Notes: generated by a model from the sequence alone, not told the origin. DNA of 41,940 bases from JAZKBN01 sp040388605 (GCA_040388605.1 JAZKBN010000066.1:1-41940), one strand, 5' to 3'; positions 1-8,812 are shown, counted from the stretch's first letter. Translations and numbers: made by a program.

Positions 1-23
1 GAGCAACATACAAATCGCAAATG

Positions 24-50
24 AGCCGCTTCGTAAGATGCGGCTTTTTT
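24..50 (+). terminator. Rho-independent terminator of a gene left of the window
   Basis: A 6-bp stem AGCCGC/GCGGCT (24-29 with 40-45) with a 10-base loop is followed by a run of T on the plus strand. It probably ends a plus-strand gene or RNA whose body lies outside the window. Nothing coding is visible in bases 1-23. Confidence 0.7.
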
Positions 51-161
51 GTTGTGGGTATTCTGGGTAATCATAAACAGTTCAAATGTTTTGACCCAAA
101 TAAAGCCATAAGTTATAGACTTTATTTGAGTCAGATATTGATGGTTTAGTGCTTAAATTAA

Positions 162-1874
162 CTATGCCAATTGGCTGATTTTCCATATACTTTTAGCTTG
201 CTCGGCCATCCATCGTTGTAGATTACCTATTCTTGACGGAGTCCATTCACTATTTTCAACCCCGATTTTTTGTGTTAATTGAAAGGTGCTGCTTTCCAAA
301 ACGGCTCTTTTTGAGGTAAAATCAATATTTCCGATATCCCGATTCTGTGATACGGTCATTAAAGTCATATTGCCTAACCTGTACACAAAATCTTCATGCT
401 CACGGTGGTTAAATTGTGGCCAATTATCTGCCGGGTTTTCAGGTAAAATATGCTCTATATTATATTTGTCATTGTTAAAGTCGTATTGAATTCCTGATAA
501 ATGACTTTCAATTCTGAAGAGAATATATCGTACAATTCTCTTATTACGTGATTGTGTGGTTTTAAGTTCTTTGTCGCTAAATGCAGTCTGAAAGCTTGCG
601 TCATTGGGATATATACTGCGCATTGCCTTAAGAACATCATTTAAGGTGATCAATTTATCCTTGTTTAATTGCTCAGCAACTCCGTTATATATTTTCTCCT
701 GCTCGCTGGGCAGTAAATTACTTATTACATTATACCGAAAAGAAATGACTGAGCAGGCTTTCAAAAGCGCTGTAAAGTCATTCTTTTCCATTTTGCGATG
801 TCCGGTAAGTAATAGTGAGTATAGTTGTCTTACATTGAACATTCTAAGCTCCTCAATCGCATTTCTTTGCTCTGGTTCATGCCTCCATAAAACATCTTCC
901 GGATTTGATAATGCAGTATAAATATCTGCGTCAGCTTCCATTTCTCTTAAAAGGGTAAAAACATTCTCCCTGTTTTTTATGGAGCTTCTGATAGTTTTAA
1001 ATAATTCAGTAGCGCGAACGAATTTGTTTTTACTGTTCCAATGTGTCCTTAAGAAATCAGGAAAACTCTCGCTTCCGAGTTTGCTTACAAGGATTTCCCA
1101 TTTTTCATCCAGGTAATCCAGTTGAATTGGATCATCAGAGTCTTTGTTTACAACTGAGAAAAGGTAGTTTTTTAATAGGTCGGTAGAAGACAGTTTTACA
1201 CCTCTGGCATTTAGTGTTTCAAATACCTTATAAGCATTTAGTTCATCAGTTACTGTTATTACAGTAAAAAAAAGCTTATCGCTTAATTGATCAATTACAT
1301 TAGCTAAAAGACTGCCTTGTTTTTTTGAGCCAAACTCCTCCCATATTTTTTTTTCAAACCATTCAAACGATTTTCTCATTTGGTGCTCAGTTGCTTTGTA
1401 TCCGCGCTGTGGCAAGTCTAATAATGGTACTATATAGTTTTGATAATATGCATTATTATTTCTGTTTAGCGTAAGCTTAGACTTTGGTACTAGTGATACT
1501 GGATCTAAATAGCCTATAAATGAATTCCTTAGTGTATCAAGTCTGATTTTGTTATCAGTAGGTTCAACATTCTCTATGATTAATCGCGCAAAGTTTTTTA
1601 AGATGGCTAATATAAAAATACTCAGTGTAGTTATCCTTTGTTGTCCATCTATTATATTGTAATTTTTGCTGTCAGAAGATTGGAGGACCAAGTAGCCCAT
1701 GTAGTGTACAGGTTCTGTACCATCAAGCAGGTTTTGCATATCTGCCCATAAGTCTTCCCATTCTACGTCTGTCCAGCTATAATCGCGCTGAAATCTTGGG
1801 ACACTATATATCAATCCATTACCCATTAGTTTCCTTAGAGTTTGAGTTGATGTATCAAAATTGGGCGTTGACAT
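162..1874 (-). CDS. DUF262/DUF1524 protein, GmrSD-like nuclease family
   Basis: The 570-residue protein has the two halves of the GmrS/GmrD family in one chain. The N-terminal DUF262 half carries the P-R-F-Q-R-x-Y-x-W motif near residues 26-34 and the signature DGQQR at 76-80. These are ParB-like NTPase motifs in the characterised members. The C-terminal DUF1524 half has the His-Me/HNH-type motif around E474-H475 (IEHILPEN) and a later LGNMTL segment. Characterised GmrSD proteins are type IV restriction enzymes that cut modified phage DNA, but many family members are untested. A defence role here is inferred. No other defence gene is adjacent. The gene is visibly more AT-rich than the efflux and metal-transport genes to its right, which suggests recent acquisition. 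It lies 106 bp downstream of the permease gene on the same strand. The start follows a normal spacer and places the first motif at the usual distance from the N terminus. Confidence 0.88.
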   Translation of the reverse strand: MSTPNFDTSTQTLRKLMGNGLIYSVPRFQRDYSWTDVEWEDLWADMQNLLDGTEPVHYMGYLVLQSSDSKNYNIIDGQQRITTLSIFILAILKNFARLIIENVEPTDNKIRLDTLRNSFIGYLDPVSLVPKSKLTLNRNNNAYYQNYIVPLLDLPQRGYKATEHQMRKSFEWFEKKIWEEFGSKKQGSLLANVIDQLSDKLFFTVITVTDELNAYKVFETLNARGVKLSSTDLLKNYLFSVVNKDSDDPIQLDYLDEKWEILVSKLGSESFPDFLRTHWNSKNKFVRATELFKTIRSSIKNRENVFTLLREMEADADIYTALSNPEDVLWRHEPEQRNAIEELRMFNVRQLYSLLLTGHRKMEKNDFTALLKACSVISFRYNVISNLLPSEQEKIYNGVAEQLNKDKLITLNDVLKAMRSIYPNDASFQTAFSDKELKTTQSRNKRIVRYILFRIESHLSGIQYDFNNDKYNIEHILPENPADNWPQFNHREHEDFVYRLGNMTLMTVSQNRDIGNIDFTSKRAVLESSTFQLTQKIGVENSEWTPSRIGNLQRWMAEQAKSIWKISQLA

Positions 1875-1980
1875 ATGTTCTTTATTTAATAGCTGATTAG
1901 TGGTTTAATAAAGGTAAAGATTAATGCCCCAGAAGTCAATAAATGAGCCTTACAAATAAAGTGATGCATCGATATAAAAT

Positions 1981-3246
1981 TTACTTCCCCCTGATTATAT
2001 CAATAGGATCAACCTTAGAAGCCTTAGCCGCCGGGAACCACCCAGCCAAGGCTGTACTCACCAACGCATAAGCAAAGCCTGTTATATAAAAAATGGGGTC
2101 GTAGTTAATATTCAGGTGATCTAAGCTTACAAGGCCCTTTAGCTCAATTTTTACGGTTGACGCTAAACGGCACATGCCATAACCCATTAAAAGCCCAGCC
2201 AGCCCGCCAATAACACCAATTACTATTGCTTCAATCAAAAACAGCGTTCTGATATCGCCGTTCCTGAACCCGATAGATTTCAGAATAGCTATATCGGTCA
2301 TTTTCTCATAAATCATCATCATTAGAATATTAAAAATACCGAATCCGGCTACTATTAAAATACTGGTAATCACAAGGTAAGTGGCAATATTCTGTATTTT
2401 AAACACCCCGAAAATACCCGAGTTCGCTTCTTTCCAGCTCTGCGCCCTGAATCCGAGTGTACGCTCCAATTCGTCCGCCAATTGGTCGGCCTGGTCAACG
2501 TCTTTCAGCTTTATGTTGATGTCGGTTATGTAGAGCATATCCACGTTCATAAGCTTTTGGGCGCTGCGGAGATTTACATAAGCACGGTTATCGTCTATAG
2601 CAGTAATGCCGTTTTGCGTTATGCCTACCACTTTCATATCAAGCACTGTGTTTACGGTGCTGATGGTAATTATATCATCCACTATAGCCCCCAGTTTTTT
2701 AGCCACGCCTACGCCGAGTATAATGCCGTTCGGCAGGGTCTTCATGCGGGTTAAATCGCCGCTGATCATTTCCTTGTTCAGGTTGAAAAGTGCGTTTTCG
2801 CGGTCAATATTTACACCTGATATAGTTACAGGCTTTTCCTTGAACCCTGCTTTCACAATGGCTTGGGTTCCGAGAAAAGGCGCAACGCCTGCCACCTCGG
2901 GCATGCGTTCAAGTATATCCATTACCTGCGCGCTGTTACGCAGTTTCTTTTGAATGTCTTTTTGCTTTTGGTTGCGCACCACAATCCATTCATTTGGGCT
3001 GTGCGATATTTGGCTTAGTATGCTCGGCGGATTGCGCTCAGGGTCGTTGTAAAGATGTATATGGGCGGTGTTGTTCACCATTTTATCTACCATATACTGC
3101 TGTAAGCCGGTAATTAAACCTGCCTGGAATATATACACAGCTATGCCGAAAGTTACGCCAAGCATTGCTACCACCGTTTGCCGTTTCTTGCTCACGAGAT
3201 GCACAAATGCTATTCTTACTATCGGGTTGTTTTTAAAGATGTTCAT
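1981..3246 (-). CDS. ABC transporter permease, MacB/LolC/DevC (FtsX-like) family
   Basis: The 421-residue membrane protein has the MacB/FtsX topology. One transmembrane segment lies near residues 23-45. A large extracytoplasmic domain follows (about 50-280). Three more transmembrane segments lie in the last 130 residues, including the conserved region with ILKSIGFRNGDIRTLF, which is typical of the coupling segment that contacts the ATPase. Such permeases work with a periplasmic adaptor and a separate ATPase to move lipids, lipoproteins or small molecules from the periplasmic face of the inner membrane. Its start codon overlaps the stop of the upstream adaptor gene by 4 bp (ATGA), so translation is probably coupled. 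No ATPase domain is fused and no ATPase gene follows, so the partner must be encoded elsewhere. The substrate cannot be told from the sequence. Confidence 0.9.
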   Translation of the reverse strand: MNIFKNNPIVRIAFVHLVSKKRQTVVAMLGVTFGIAVYIFQAGLITGLQQYMVDKMVNNTAHIHLYNDPERNPPSILSQISHSPNEWIVVRNQKQKDIQKKLRNSAQVMDILERMPEVAGVAPFLGTQAIVKAGFKEKPVTISGVNIDRENALFNLNKEMISGDLTRMKTLPNGIILGVGVAKKLGAIVDDIITISTVNTVLDMKVVGITQNGITAIDDNRAYVNLRSAQKLMNVDMLYITDINIKLKDVDQADQLADELERTLGFRAQSWKEANSGIFGVFKIQNIATYLVITSILIVAGFGIFNILMMMIYEKMTDIAILKSIGFRNGDIRTLFLIEAIVIGVIGGLAGLLMGYGMCRLASTVKIELKGLVSLDHLNINYDPIFYITGFAYALVSTALAGWFPAAKASKVDPIDIIRGK

Positions 3247-4373
3247 GGTTTCACCAATACGTCTTCTGCCGACACGCCGCCAACAATTTCCATAAACTCC
3301 ACATCCTCAATACCGCGCTGCACCTTTACCTTGGTGTTACCCATGCTGCCTTTCACAATTGCCGAATCATGTGCTATATAAACCTTGGCCACTACCAGTG
3401 CATTTTTCCTTCGGGCAAAAATAATATTGGCTTCCAGGGTGCTGCCTGCATAAACCTGGGCACCTGCGGGCAGGTTTATAGTGGCAATGGCTTTAATGCT
3501 CTTGTTCGCCTGGCTTATTTTTGGGTAAACCTCTTTTATCTTTCCTTCGAAAACAGTGCCTGCAAAGGCCTCGGTGCTGTAAACCACCTCCATGCCGGGA
3601 TGTACAAGGTTAATATCTGTTTCATCAATGGCAAGCTCAACTTCATATTGCGAGCTGCGTCCCAGTTCCATAACCGGTATCTGCGGACTCACATATTCTC
3701 CTTCCTTGCTCATAATATCATACACTTTTCCATCGAGGGTAGCCTTTACGGTAAAGTCACGGAGCTGGCTTTGTTGGGCGCGGTATATGTTTTCGGCATT
3801 TTTTACCTCGGTGCCGCTGCGCTGCCTTGCCGCCGATAATGCCGATTGCGCCTTCTCGTAAATCTCGCGCGAGGTTTTAAACTGTGCCTCGGCCTGGTCA
3901 AAAGTCTGGCGGGTACCTATTCCTGCTTTGCGTAGGCTATTGTAGCGTTCATAAGTTACACTGTCAAGCTTTAGCTTGGTACCGGCTGCATCCACATCTT
4001 TTTCAAGCGTTTGCAGGTATGCCCCGCCGGTTGAAGCATTACTTTTGGCAAGGTTCAAATTATTCTTAGCCGTAGCCACATTCAATTCCGATACCTCGTT
4101 CCTGATTTCAAAAAGGCTTTGACCTGCCTTTACCGAATCTCCAACTTTTACGAGGATGCGCTGAATATAGCCCGGTATGCCGGTAGTGGCCCTGTAATAA
4201 TCTATGGGGTAAATTTTGCCTGAAGCATATACAGCCTGTGTTATGTTACGGCGTTGCAGCTTGGTGGTTGTTTCGTTACCGTTGCAGGAAGAAAGGAGCC
4301 ATGCGCCCAAAATCGGCAGGAATAAGCTGAGCAGCCGGGGCAGGGGAGAATTGTATGGTAAAGTGTTCGGCAT
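3243..4373 (-). CDS. HlyD/MacA-family periplasmic adaptor lipoprotein of an ABC efflux pump
   Basis: This is a membrane fusion protein of about 376 residues. The chosen ATG (4373) begins MPNTLPYN and leads to a hydrophobic stretch ending in the lipobox LLSSC, so the mature protein is probably an inner-membrane-anchored lipoprotein. An in-frame ATG 11 codons upstream is possible but would lengthen the signal peptide for no reason. After the anchor come a biotinyl-lipoyl-like half (GDSVKAGQSLFEI), a coiled-coil hairpin rich in Ala, Glu, Gln and Lys, the second lipoyl half (LDGKVYDIMSKEGEYV) and a beta-barrel domain. This order is that of DevB/MacA adaptors. The downstream permease overlaps by 4 bp, so the two form an operon. 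Confidence 0.9.
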   Translation of the reverse strand: MPNTLPYNSPLPRLLSLFLPILGAWLLSSCNGNETTTKLQRRNITQAVYASGKIYPIDYYRATTGIPGYIQRILVKVGDSVKAGQSLFEIRNEVSELNVATAKNNLNLAKSNASTGGAYLQTLEKDVDAAGTKLKLDSVTYERYNSLRKAGIGTRQTFDQAEAQFKTSREIYEKAQSALSAARQRSGTEVKNAENIYRAQQSQLRDFTVKATLDGKVYDIMSKEGEYVSPQIPVMELGRSSQYEVELAIDETDINLVHPGMEVVYSTEAFAGTVFEGKIKEVYPKISQANKSIKAIATINLPAGAQVYAGSTLEANIIFARRKNALVVAKVYIAHDSAIVKGSMGNTKVKVQRGIEDVEFMEIVGGVSAEDVLVKP

Positions 4374-4510
4374 TGAAACGTAAATATACGGCATATAGCC
4401 ATGCATTAATAAGTATGCGGCATAAACGCCCGTTTAGCCCTGTAAAATCAGGACCACGTAAAGGGATTTGGGGACGGAAGGCAAATCTGTCAATAGTGTA
4501 AGCCTTTAAA

Positions 4511-4550
4511 AACAGAAGCGACACCGCCGATAAACGATGTCGCTTCTGTT
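4511..4550 (-). terminator. Rho-independent terminator after the E1 gene
   Basis: A perfect 13-bp inverted repeat (4511-4523 with 4538-4550) with a 14-base loop lies 25 bp past the stop codon of the minus-strand E1 gene. On the minus strand the stem is followed by TTTTTAAA. It separates the dehydrogenase gene from the adaptor/permease operon. Confidence 0.85.
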
Positions 4551-4574
4551 GGAAGCAGCAGAAAACTTCCTGTT

Positions 4575-6980
4575 CTATATTTCCCCGAACCTGTCGGGTT
4601 CAGCTTCGTTCAGCAATGCCCATGCAGCATCAAACAAATCGTCGGCCGATGGCTTGCTGAAATAATCGCCGTCGGAGCTGTAGGCAGGGCGGTGGGCTTT
4701 GGCGCTTATGCAAACAGGCTTGCTGTCCAGGTATTTCCAGGCATCCTGCCCGTCAAGCACCTGTTGCATCATAAAGGCTGTTGCCCCGCCGGGTACATCC
4801 TCATCGGCAAAAATAACCCGGTTGGTTTTCTTTAAAGATCCTGCAATGCTGCTGTTTATATCAAAGGGCAGCAGGGTTTGCACATCTATAATTTCAATAT
4901 CGGCTCCTGCCTTTTCAAGCCATGCTGCTGCCTCGGCGGCAATGCGGCACATGCTTCCGTAGGTTACAATGGTGAGATCTGCGCCTTCGCGTATCACCTC
5001 AGGTACCCCGAGCGGCAGCATTATTTCACTTATATTTTCAGGCAATCGCTCTTTCAGGCGATAGCCGTTCAGGCATTCAATAAGCAGGGCCGGTTCATCG
5101 CAGGCAAGCAGGGTGTTGTAAAAGGCTGCGGCCTGTGTCATGTTACGGGGCACCAAAACGTGCATGCCGCGCAGGCTACCCAAAATCATGCCCATGGGTG
5201 AGCCCGCATGCCACATGCCTTCAAGCCTGTGGCCGCGTGTGCGTACTATCAATGGAGCTTTTTGCCCGCCTGCAGTGCGGTATTGCAGGGTGGCAAGATC
5301 ATCGCTGAGGGTTTGCAGGGCATAAAGCAGGTAATCCAGGTACTGGATTTCCGCAATAGGGCGCAGGCCGCGCAAAGCTGCGCCAATGCCCTGGCCAATA
5401 ATGGTGGCCTCCCTGATTCCGGTATCGGTTACCCTTATTTCCCCGAACATTTCCTGCAGGCCCGCAAAGCCCTGGTTCACATCGCCGATTTTACCTACAT
5501 CTTCGCCAATGGCAAAAACCAAGGGGTCACGCGTAAATGCAGCTTCAAAGCAGGCTTTCAGAACTTCCCGACCATCTACTACCGCACTTTGCGGCGTGTA
5601 AACCGGCGCAACTGTGTTTACATAATGCACTGCCTCAGGAGATTCACTGTGCAGCAGGCCGTTGAATAAAGTATAGTTTTGTGCTTCCTGCTTTTTAAGC
5701 CAGGCTTTCAGCGGGGCTTTTAATGCCGGCTCACAACCGTTTAAGGCACGCAAAGCTTTTTTTATTGCCTTTACAGAATCTGCACGAATGGGGTTTTGTA
5801 TTTTACTGAGTTCTTCACGAACCGGGTGCAGCTTTTCAGCGCAATCATCAGCATGAGATACGGTCGATAGCAGGTCGTTTGCCTCGTTAAACGGTGCTTT
5901 TACAGACGCAAGAAAAGCATTCCAGGCATCGGTACGGGCTTTACGGGCGGTTTCAGCAGCTTGCTTTTCAATTTCTTCAAGCTCCTGTTCATTGGCTATG
6001 CCGTTTTCGAGTATCCATTCCCGCATTTTAAGGTTGCAGTCGAATGCTGCTTCCCAAGCCAATCGCTCTTCAGATTTGTATCGCTCGTGCGATCCGCTGG
6101 TGCTGTGGCCCTGCGGTTGGGTAAGCTGCTGCACGTGCACCAAAACGGGCACATGCTCAGTACGGCAAATTTCAGCTGCGCGGGTATAGGTTTCTATAAG
6201 CGCTTCGTAATCCCAGCCGTTAACAGTGAATATTTCAAAGCCGGGGCTGTCGTCCCTGCGGCGGAAACCGGATAGCACATCGCTGATGCTGCCGTGTGTG
6301 GTATGGTATTCTTTCGGAACCGATATGCCGTACTCATCGTCCCAAACAGATATAAGCATGGGTACCTGTAAAACACCCGCTGCGTTTATGGTTTCATAAA
6401 ACAGTCCTTCCGATGTGCTGGCATTGCCTATGGTACCGAAAGCCACCTCGTTCCCGTTTATTGAAAGTTCAGGAAAAGCGTTTAGCTCAGGGTTTTGGCG
6501 GAAGAGCTTGCTGGCATAAGCCATACCAAGCAGTCGGGGCATTTGAGCCGCCGTTGGCGATACATCCGACGAAGAGTTCATCCTGTCGGTTAAAGACAGG
6601 CGTAAACCTTTTTCATCAAGCATGCGGGTTGAAAAGTGCCCGTTCATCAGGCGGCCGCCCGACGAAGGTTCTGCTTCCAAATCGGCATGGGCATAGAGCT
6701 GGGCAAAATACTGCTGCAATGTGCTCAGGCCTGTAGCGAACATAAATGTTTGGTCGCGGTAATAGCCGGCCCTGAAATCGCCGTTTCTGAAAGCGCGGGC
6801 CATAGCCAGTTGCGGGAGCTCTTTCCCGTCTCCGAAAATGCCGAACTTTGCCTTGCCCATAAACACTTCCTTACGGCCAAGCAGGCTTGCCTGCCGGCTT
6901 TCGCAGGCAGTGCGGTAATCGGTAAGTATATCCGCCCGGGTGGGGGTTGCGGTCAGTACCGCTTTTTCAGTCTGTAGCAT
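4575..6980 (-). CDS. Fused 2-oxoacid dehydrogenase E1 (alpha + beta), probably branched-chain type
   Basis: The protein of about 801 residues joins both E1 subunits of a 2-oxoacid dehydrogenase complex. The first half is E1-alpha-like: a CESRQASLLGRKEVFMGKAKF opening, and a thiamine-diphosphate site from about GNASTSEG to WDDEYG, a variant of GDG...NN. The second half is E1-beta-like, starting near GREVLKACFEAAF with IGEDVGKIGDVNQGFAGLQ, and ending in the transketolase C-terminal domain (LTIVTYGSMCRIA, FADEDVPGGA). The reaction is oxidative decarboxylation of a 2-oxoacid with transfer of the acyl group to lipoyl-E2. The fused chain is common in Bacteroidota and usually annotated as branched-chain or pyruvate type; the substrate cannot be decided here. 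The ORF is open back to 7061, but a TATATTTG box at 7066-7073 would leave almost no leader, and the family normally starts at the MLQ methionine (6980). E2 and E3 are not nearby. Confidence 0.9.
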   Translation of the reverse strand: MLQTEKAVLTATPTRADILTDYRTACESRQASLLGRKEVFMGKAKFGIFGDGKELPQLAMARAFRNGDFRAGYYRDQTFMFATGLSTLQQYFAQLYAHADLEAEPSSGGRLMNGHFSTRMLDEKGLRLSLTDRMNSSSDVSPTAAQMPRLLGMAYASKLFRQNPELNAFPELSINGNEVAFGTIGNASTSEGLFYETINAAGVLQVPMLISVWDDEYGISVPKEYHTTHGSISDVLSGFRRRDDSPGFEIFTVNGWDYEALIETYTRAAEICRTEHVPVLVHVQQLTQPQGHSTSGSHERYKSEERLAWEAAFDCNLKMREWILENGIANEQELEEIEKQAAETARKARTDAWNAFLASVKAPFNEANDLLSTVSHADDCAEKLHPVREELSKIQNPIRADSVKAIKKALRALNGCEPALKAPLKAWLKKQEAQNYTLFNGLLHSESPEAVHYVNTVAPVYTPQSAVVDGREVLKACFEAAFTRDPLVFAIGEDVGKIGDVNQGFAGLQEMFGEIRVTDTGIREATIIGQGIGAALRGLRPIAEIQYLDYLLYALQTLSDDLATLQYRTAGGQKAPLIVRTRGHRLEGMWHAGSPMGMILGSLRGMHVLVPRNMTQAAAFYNTLLACDEPALLIECLNGYRLKERLPENISEIMLPLGVPEVIREGADLTIVTYGSMCRIAAEAAAWLEKAGADIEIIDVQTLLPFDINSSIAGSLKKTNRVIFADEDVPGGATAFMMQQVLDGQDAWKYLDSKPVCISAKAHRPAYSSDGDYFSKPSADDLFDAAWALLNEAEPDRFGEI

Positions 6981-7065
6981 CATGCCGTGCCTGCGGGTAA
7001 TTCGTAGATGGAATCGGTGTATTTGGGGTAGTTTGCCCGCAGCGTATTTTGGCCGGGGCATGGGT

Positions 7066-7073
7066 CAAATATA
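7066..7073 (-). promoter_or_regulatory. Predicted Bacteroidota -7 promoter box for the E1 gene
   Basis: TATATTTG on the minus strand matches TAnnTTTG, the -7 element of Bacteroidota primary promoters. It lies 86 bp upstream of the chosen E1 start. No clear TTTG -33 element is seen at the usual spacing. The rest of the gene-free stretch 6981-7339 holds nothing else recognised, apart from a weak hairpin at 7285-7306. Confidence 0.35.
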
Positions 7074-7284
7074 TGAAATTTTGCCCTTAGTATTTAACGC
7101 CGATGCTTGCGGCTATGGCAAAAACAGGAAAACAATATTGTTTAATTCGTAAAGGAAGGCCTCATATACCGAATATAATTTGGTTTTGGTTCTAAAGATA
7201 TACTCCCAGTAGCTCCGCACCCTTATATAATGTTTATAAAATAAGGCTCAATATCTGTTATCCGATACAGGTGAACGCCTGGTT

Positions 7285-7306
7285 AATCCGGTAAACTTGC
7301 CGGGTT
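7285..7306 (-). terminator. Possible weak terminator of the metal transport operon
   Basis: A 7-bp stem (AATCCGG with CCGGGTT, one G-T pair) with an 8-base loop lies about 34 bp past the stop codon of the last permease gene. There is no convincing T-run on the minus strand, so this is a tentative call. Confidence 0.25.
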
Positions 7307-7339
7307 TATTGCAGCCGGACATACTATAGCCTGCAAAAA

Positions 7340-8626
7340 TTAATACGGTATTTTCTCACCGTGCGGATCTGTTTCCGGGAATTCGAGAAGCTCCTCTAGC
7401 TTGCGTTCAAGCTCAGGTGTAATAATATGCTCTATGGTTTCTGCATCGTCGTGCACGTGGTCCGGCGCAATGCTGAGTATGGTGGTCAGGTACATTTCCC
7501 AAAGCCTGTGCAGCTTGGCCATGCGCTGACCCTGTTCCTTGCCCTTTAATGTAAATGCCCATGCCCCCCCGCTTTCGGTCAGTAAATCCTGCCGACGCAG
7601 GCGCTGCAAAGTGGTATGGAATGCCCTGGATGGAAAGGGCCTTTTGTTGTTTATCTCAAGTACGGTACGGGGAATAAAGAAATCATGCTCTCCTTCGCCG
7701 AGGTGGTACAGGGCTTTGAGCATATTCTCTTCCTGTATTTTATGCCGGTTGCGCCGTTGTAATATAAGTATCCATATTACACCCCGGCCGGGTGCGAACA
7801 TGAAAGAGATGAAAGCTAAAACGCTGAGCGCCATAACTATCCATGGTCCCGTTGGCATGGCCGGGGCTACATAGCTGATATAAGCCCCCGCAACCCCGCT
7901 GAACGCCCCGAACAAGGCAGCAAGTATTACCATGAGCCCTATTCTGTCTGTCCAATAGCGGGCGGCAGCGGCCGGGGTAATGAGCATGGCTGCCATAAGC
8001 ACCACGCCGGTGGCCTGAATTCCTTCAACTACTGCCAAAACTGTTAAGGTGGTGAGCAACAGCTCTAATGCCCTTACCGGCAAACCCGCCGATTTTGCAA
8101 AGCCCGGATCGAAAGAGAGCAGGGTGAATTCTTTAAAGAAGAGAATAACTGACAGAATAAGCACCAATGCAAGCCCTGCGAAAATCGGCAAATCTCCGCC
8201 AACCAGCGATGCCGCTTTCCCGAACAAAAACTTATCAAGCCCCGATTGCGATGCGGCCCCGCTTTGCTGTATGGTTGTAAGCAGCAAAATACCCAGCCCG
8301 AAAAATACCGAGAGAACCACGCCTATGGCTGTATCTTCCTTAATCCTGCTTTTTCGCGGAATATAATCGGTGAGTATAAGTGAGAGCCAGCCGGCAATAA
8401 AAGCGCCAATGAGCATTACCACCGAGTTTTTGGTGCCGGTAAGCATAAATGCCACGCATACCCCCGGCAAAACAGAGTGCGCCACGGCATCGCCGCTTAA
8501 GCTGCGCCTGCGTAAAAGCGTAAAGCAACCCACTACCGCCGAGCCTGCCGCCAACAAAACGCAGCCGATTACCACGTACCTGATATTCGGGTCGGCGAAG
8601 GAAAAGAAGCTGAGGAAAGCGTCCAT
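7340..8626 (-). CDS. Metal ABC importer permease fused to a DtxR/MntR-type regulator
   Basis: The 428-residue protein has two parts. Residues 1 to about 285 are an ABC-3 family permease (TroC/MntB/ZnuB type) with about eight or nine hydrophobic segments, including LRRRSLSGDAVAHSVLPGV near the N terminus and the GIQATGVVLMAAMLITPAA region. Residues about 300-428 look like an iron-dependent repressor: a winged helix (PFPSRAFHTTLQRLRRQDLL, then TESGGAWAFTLKGKEQG), followed by a DtxR-type metal-binding and dimerisation segment (HRLWEMYL, DHVHDDAETIEHIITPELE, FPETDPHGEKIPY). It would move Mn, Fe or Zn across the inner membrane while carrying a cytoplasmic metal sensor. Similar permease-DtxR fusions are known in chlamydial TroC-like proteins and in Bacteroidota. 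It is the last gene of the operon, after binding protein, ATPase and a permease truncated by the assembly gap. Confidence 0.9.
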   Translation of the reverse strand: MDAFLSFFSFADPNIRYVVIGCVLLAAGSAVVGCFTLLRRRSLSGDAVAHSVLPGVCVAFMLTGTKNSVVMLIGAFIAGWLSLILTDYIPRKSRIKEDTAIGVVLSVFFGLGILLLTTIQQSGAASQSGLDKFLFGKAASLVGGDLPIFAGLALVLILSVILFFKEFTLLSFDPGFAKSAGLPVRALELLLTTLTVLAVVEGIQATGVVLMAAMLITPAAAARYWTDRIGLMVILAALFGAFSGVAGAYISYVAPAMPTGPWIVMALSVLAFISFMFAPGRGVIWILILQRRNRHKIQEENMLKALYHLGEGEHDFFIPRTVLEINNKRPFPSRAFHTTLQRLRRQDLLTESGGAWAFTLKGKEQGQRMAKLHRLWEMYLTTILSIAPDHVHDDAETIEHIITPELERKLEELLEFPETDPHGEKIPY

Positions 8627-8706
8627 TGCTTAATTTTTAAGGCTGTGCCTGTTAAGGGCTGCCTGTGCTTTTATTAACCGTTTGCCGGCCTGTTAATGTT
8701 TCTCTC

Positions 8707-8716
8707 NNNNNNNNNN
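8707..8716. other. Scaffold gap (10 N), true length unknown
   Basis: Ten N bases mark a join of unknown true size. The bases just right of it (8717-8740) begin a copy of the permease start also seen at 8597-8626. The sequence to its left (8627-8706) is the leader of the downstream permease gene and may include the tail of the interrupted gene. Confidence 0.95.
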
Positions 8717-8740
8717 AAAGAAGCTGAGAAATGCGTCCAT
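8717..8740 (-). CDS. 5' end of a second metal ABC permease, cut by the gap
   Basis: Only eight codons are visible, MDAFLSFF, reading left from the ATG at 8740 into the N-gap. They match the first eight residues of the downstream permease-DtxR fusion exactly, with several synonymous differences, and the bases just upstream are also similar. The position, directly after the ATPase gene, is where Tro/Mnt operons carry their first permease. The rest of this gene is probably lost in the gap. The alternative is a misjoined second version of the same gene start. Too little is visible to assign topology. Confidence 0.55.
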
Positions 8741-8812
8741 AGCTGAATGCTTAAATTTTAATTTCCTGCCAATGTTTAAACCGGTTCCGGCATAGTATAG
8801 GCGGTTTTTTAC

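Noticed and set aside
4276..4524. 82-codon minus-strand ORF overlapping the adaptor start
   Set aside because: It overlaps the well-supported adaptor gene in another frame and begins inside the E1 terminator hairpin; its translation resembles no protein family.
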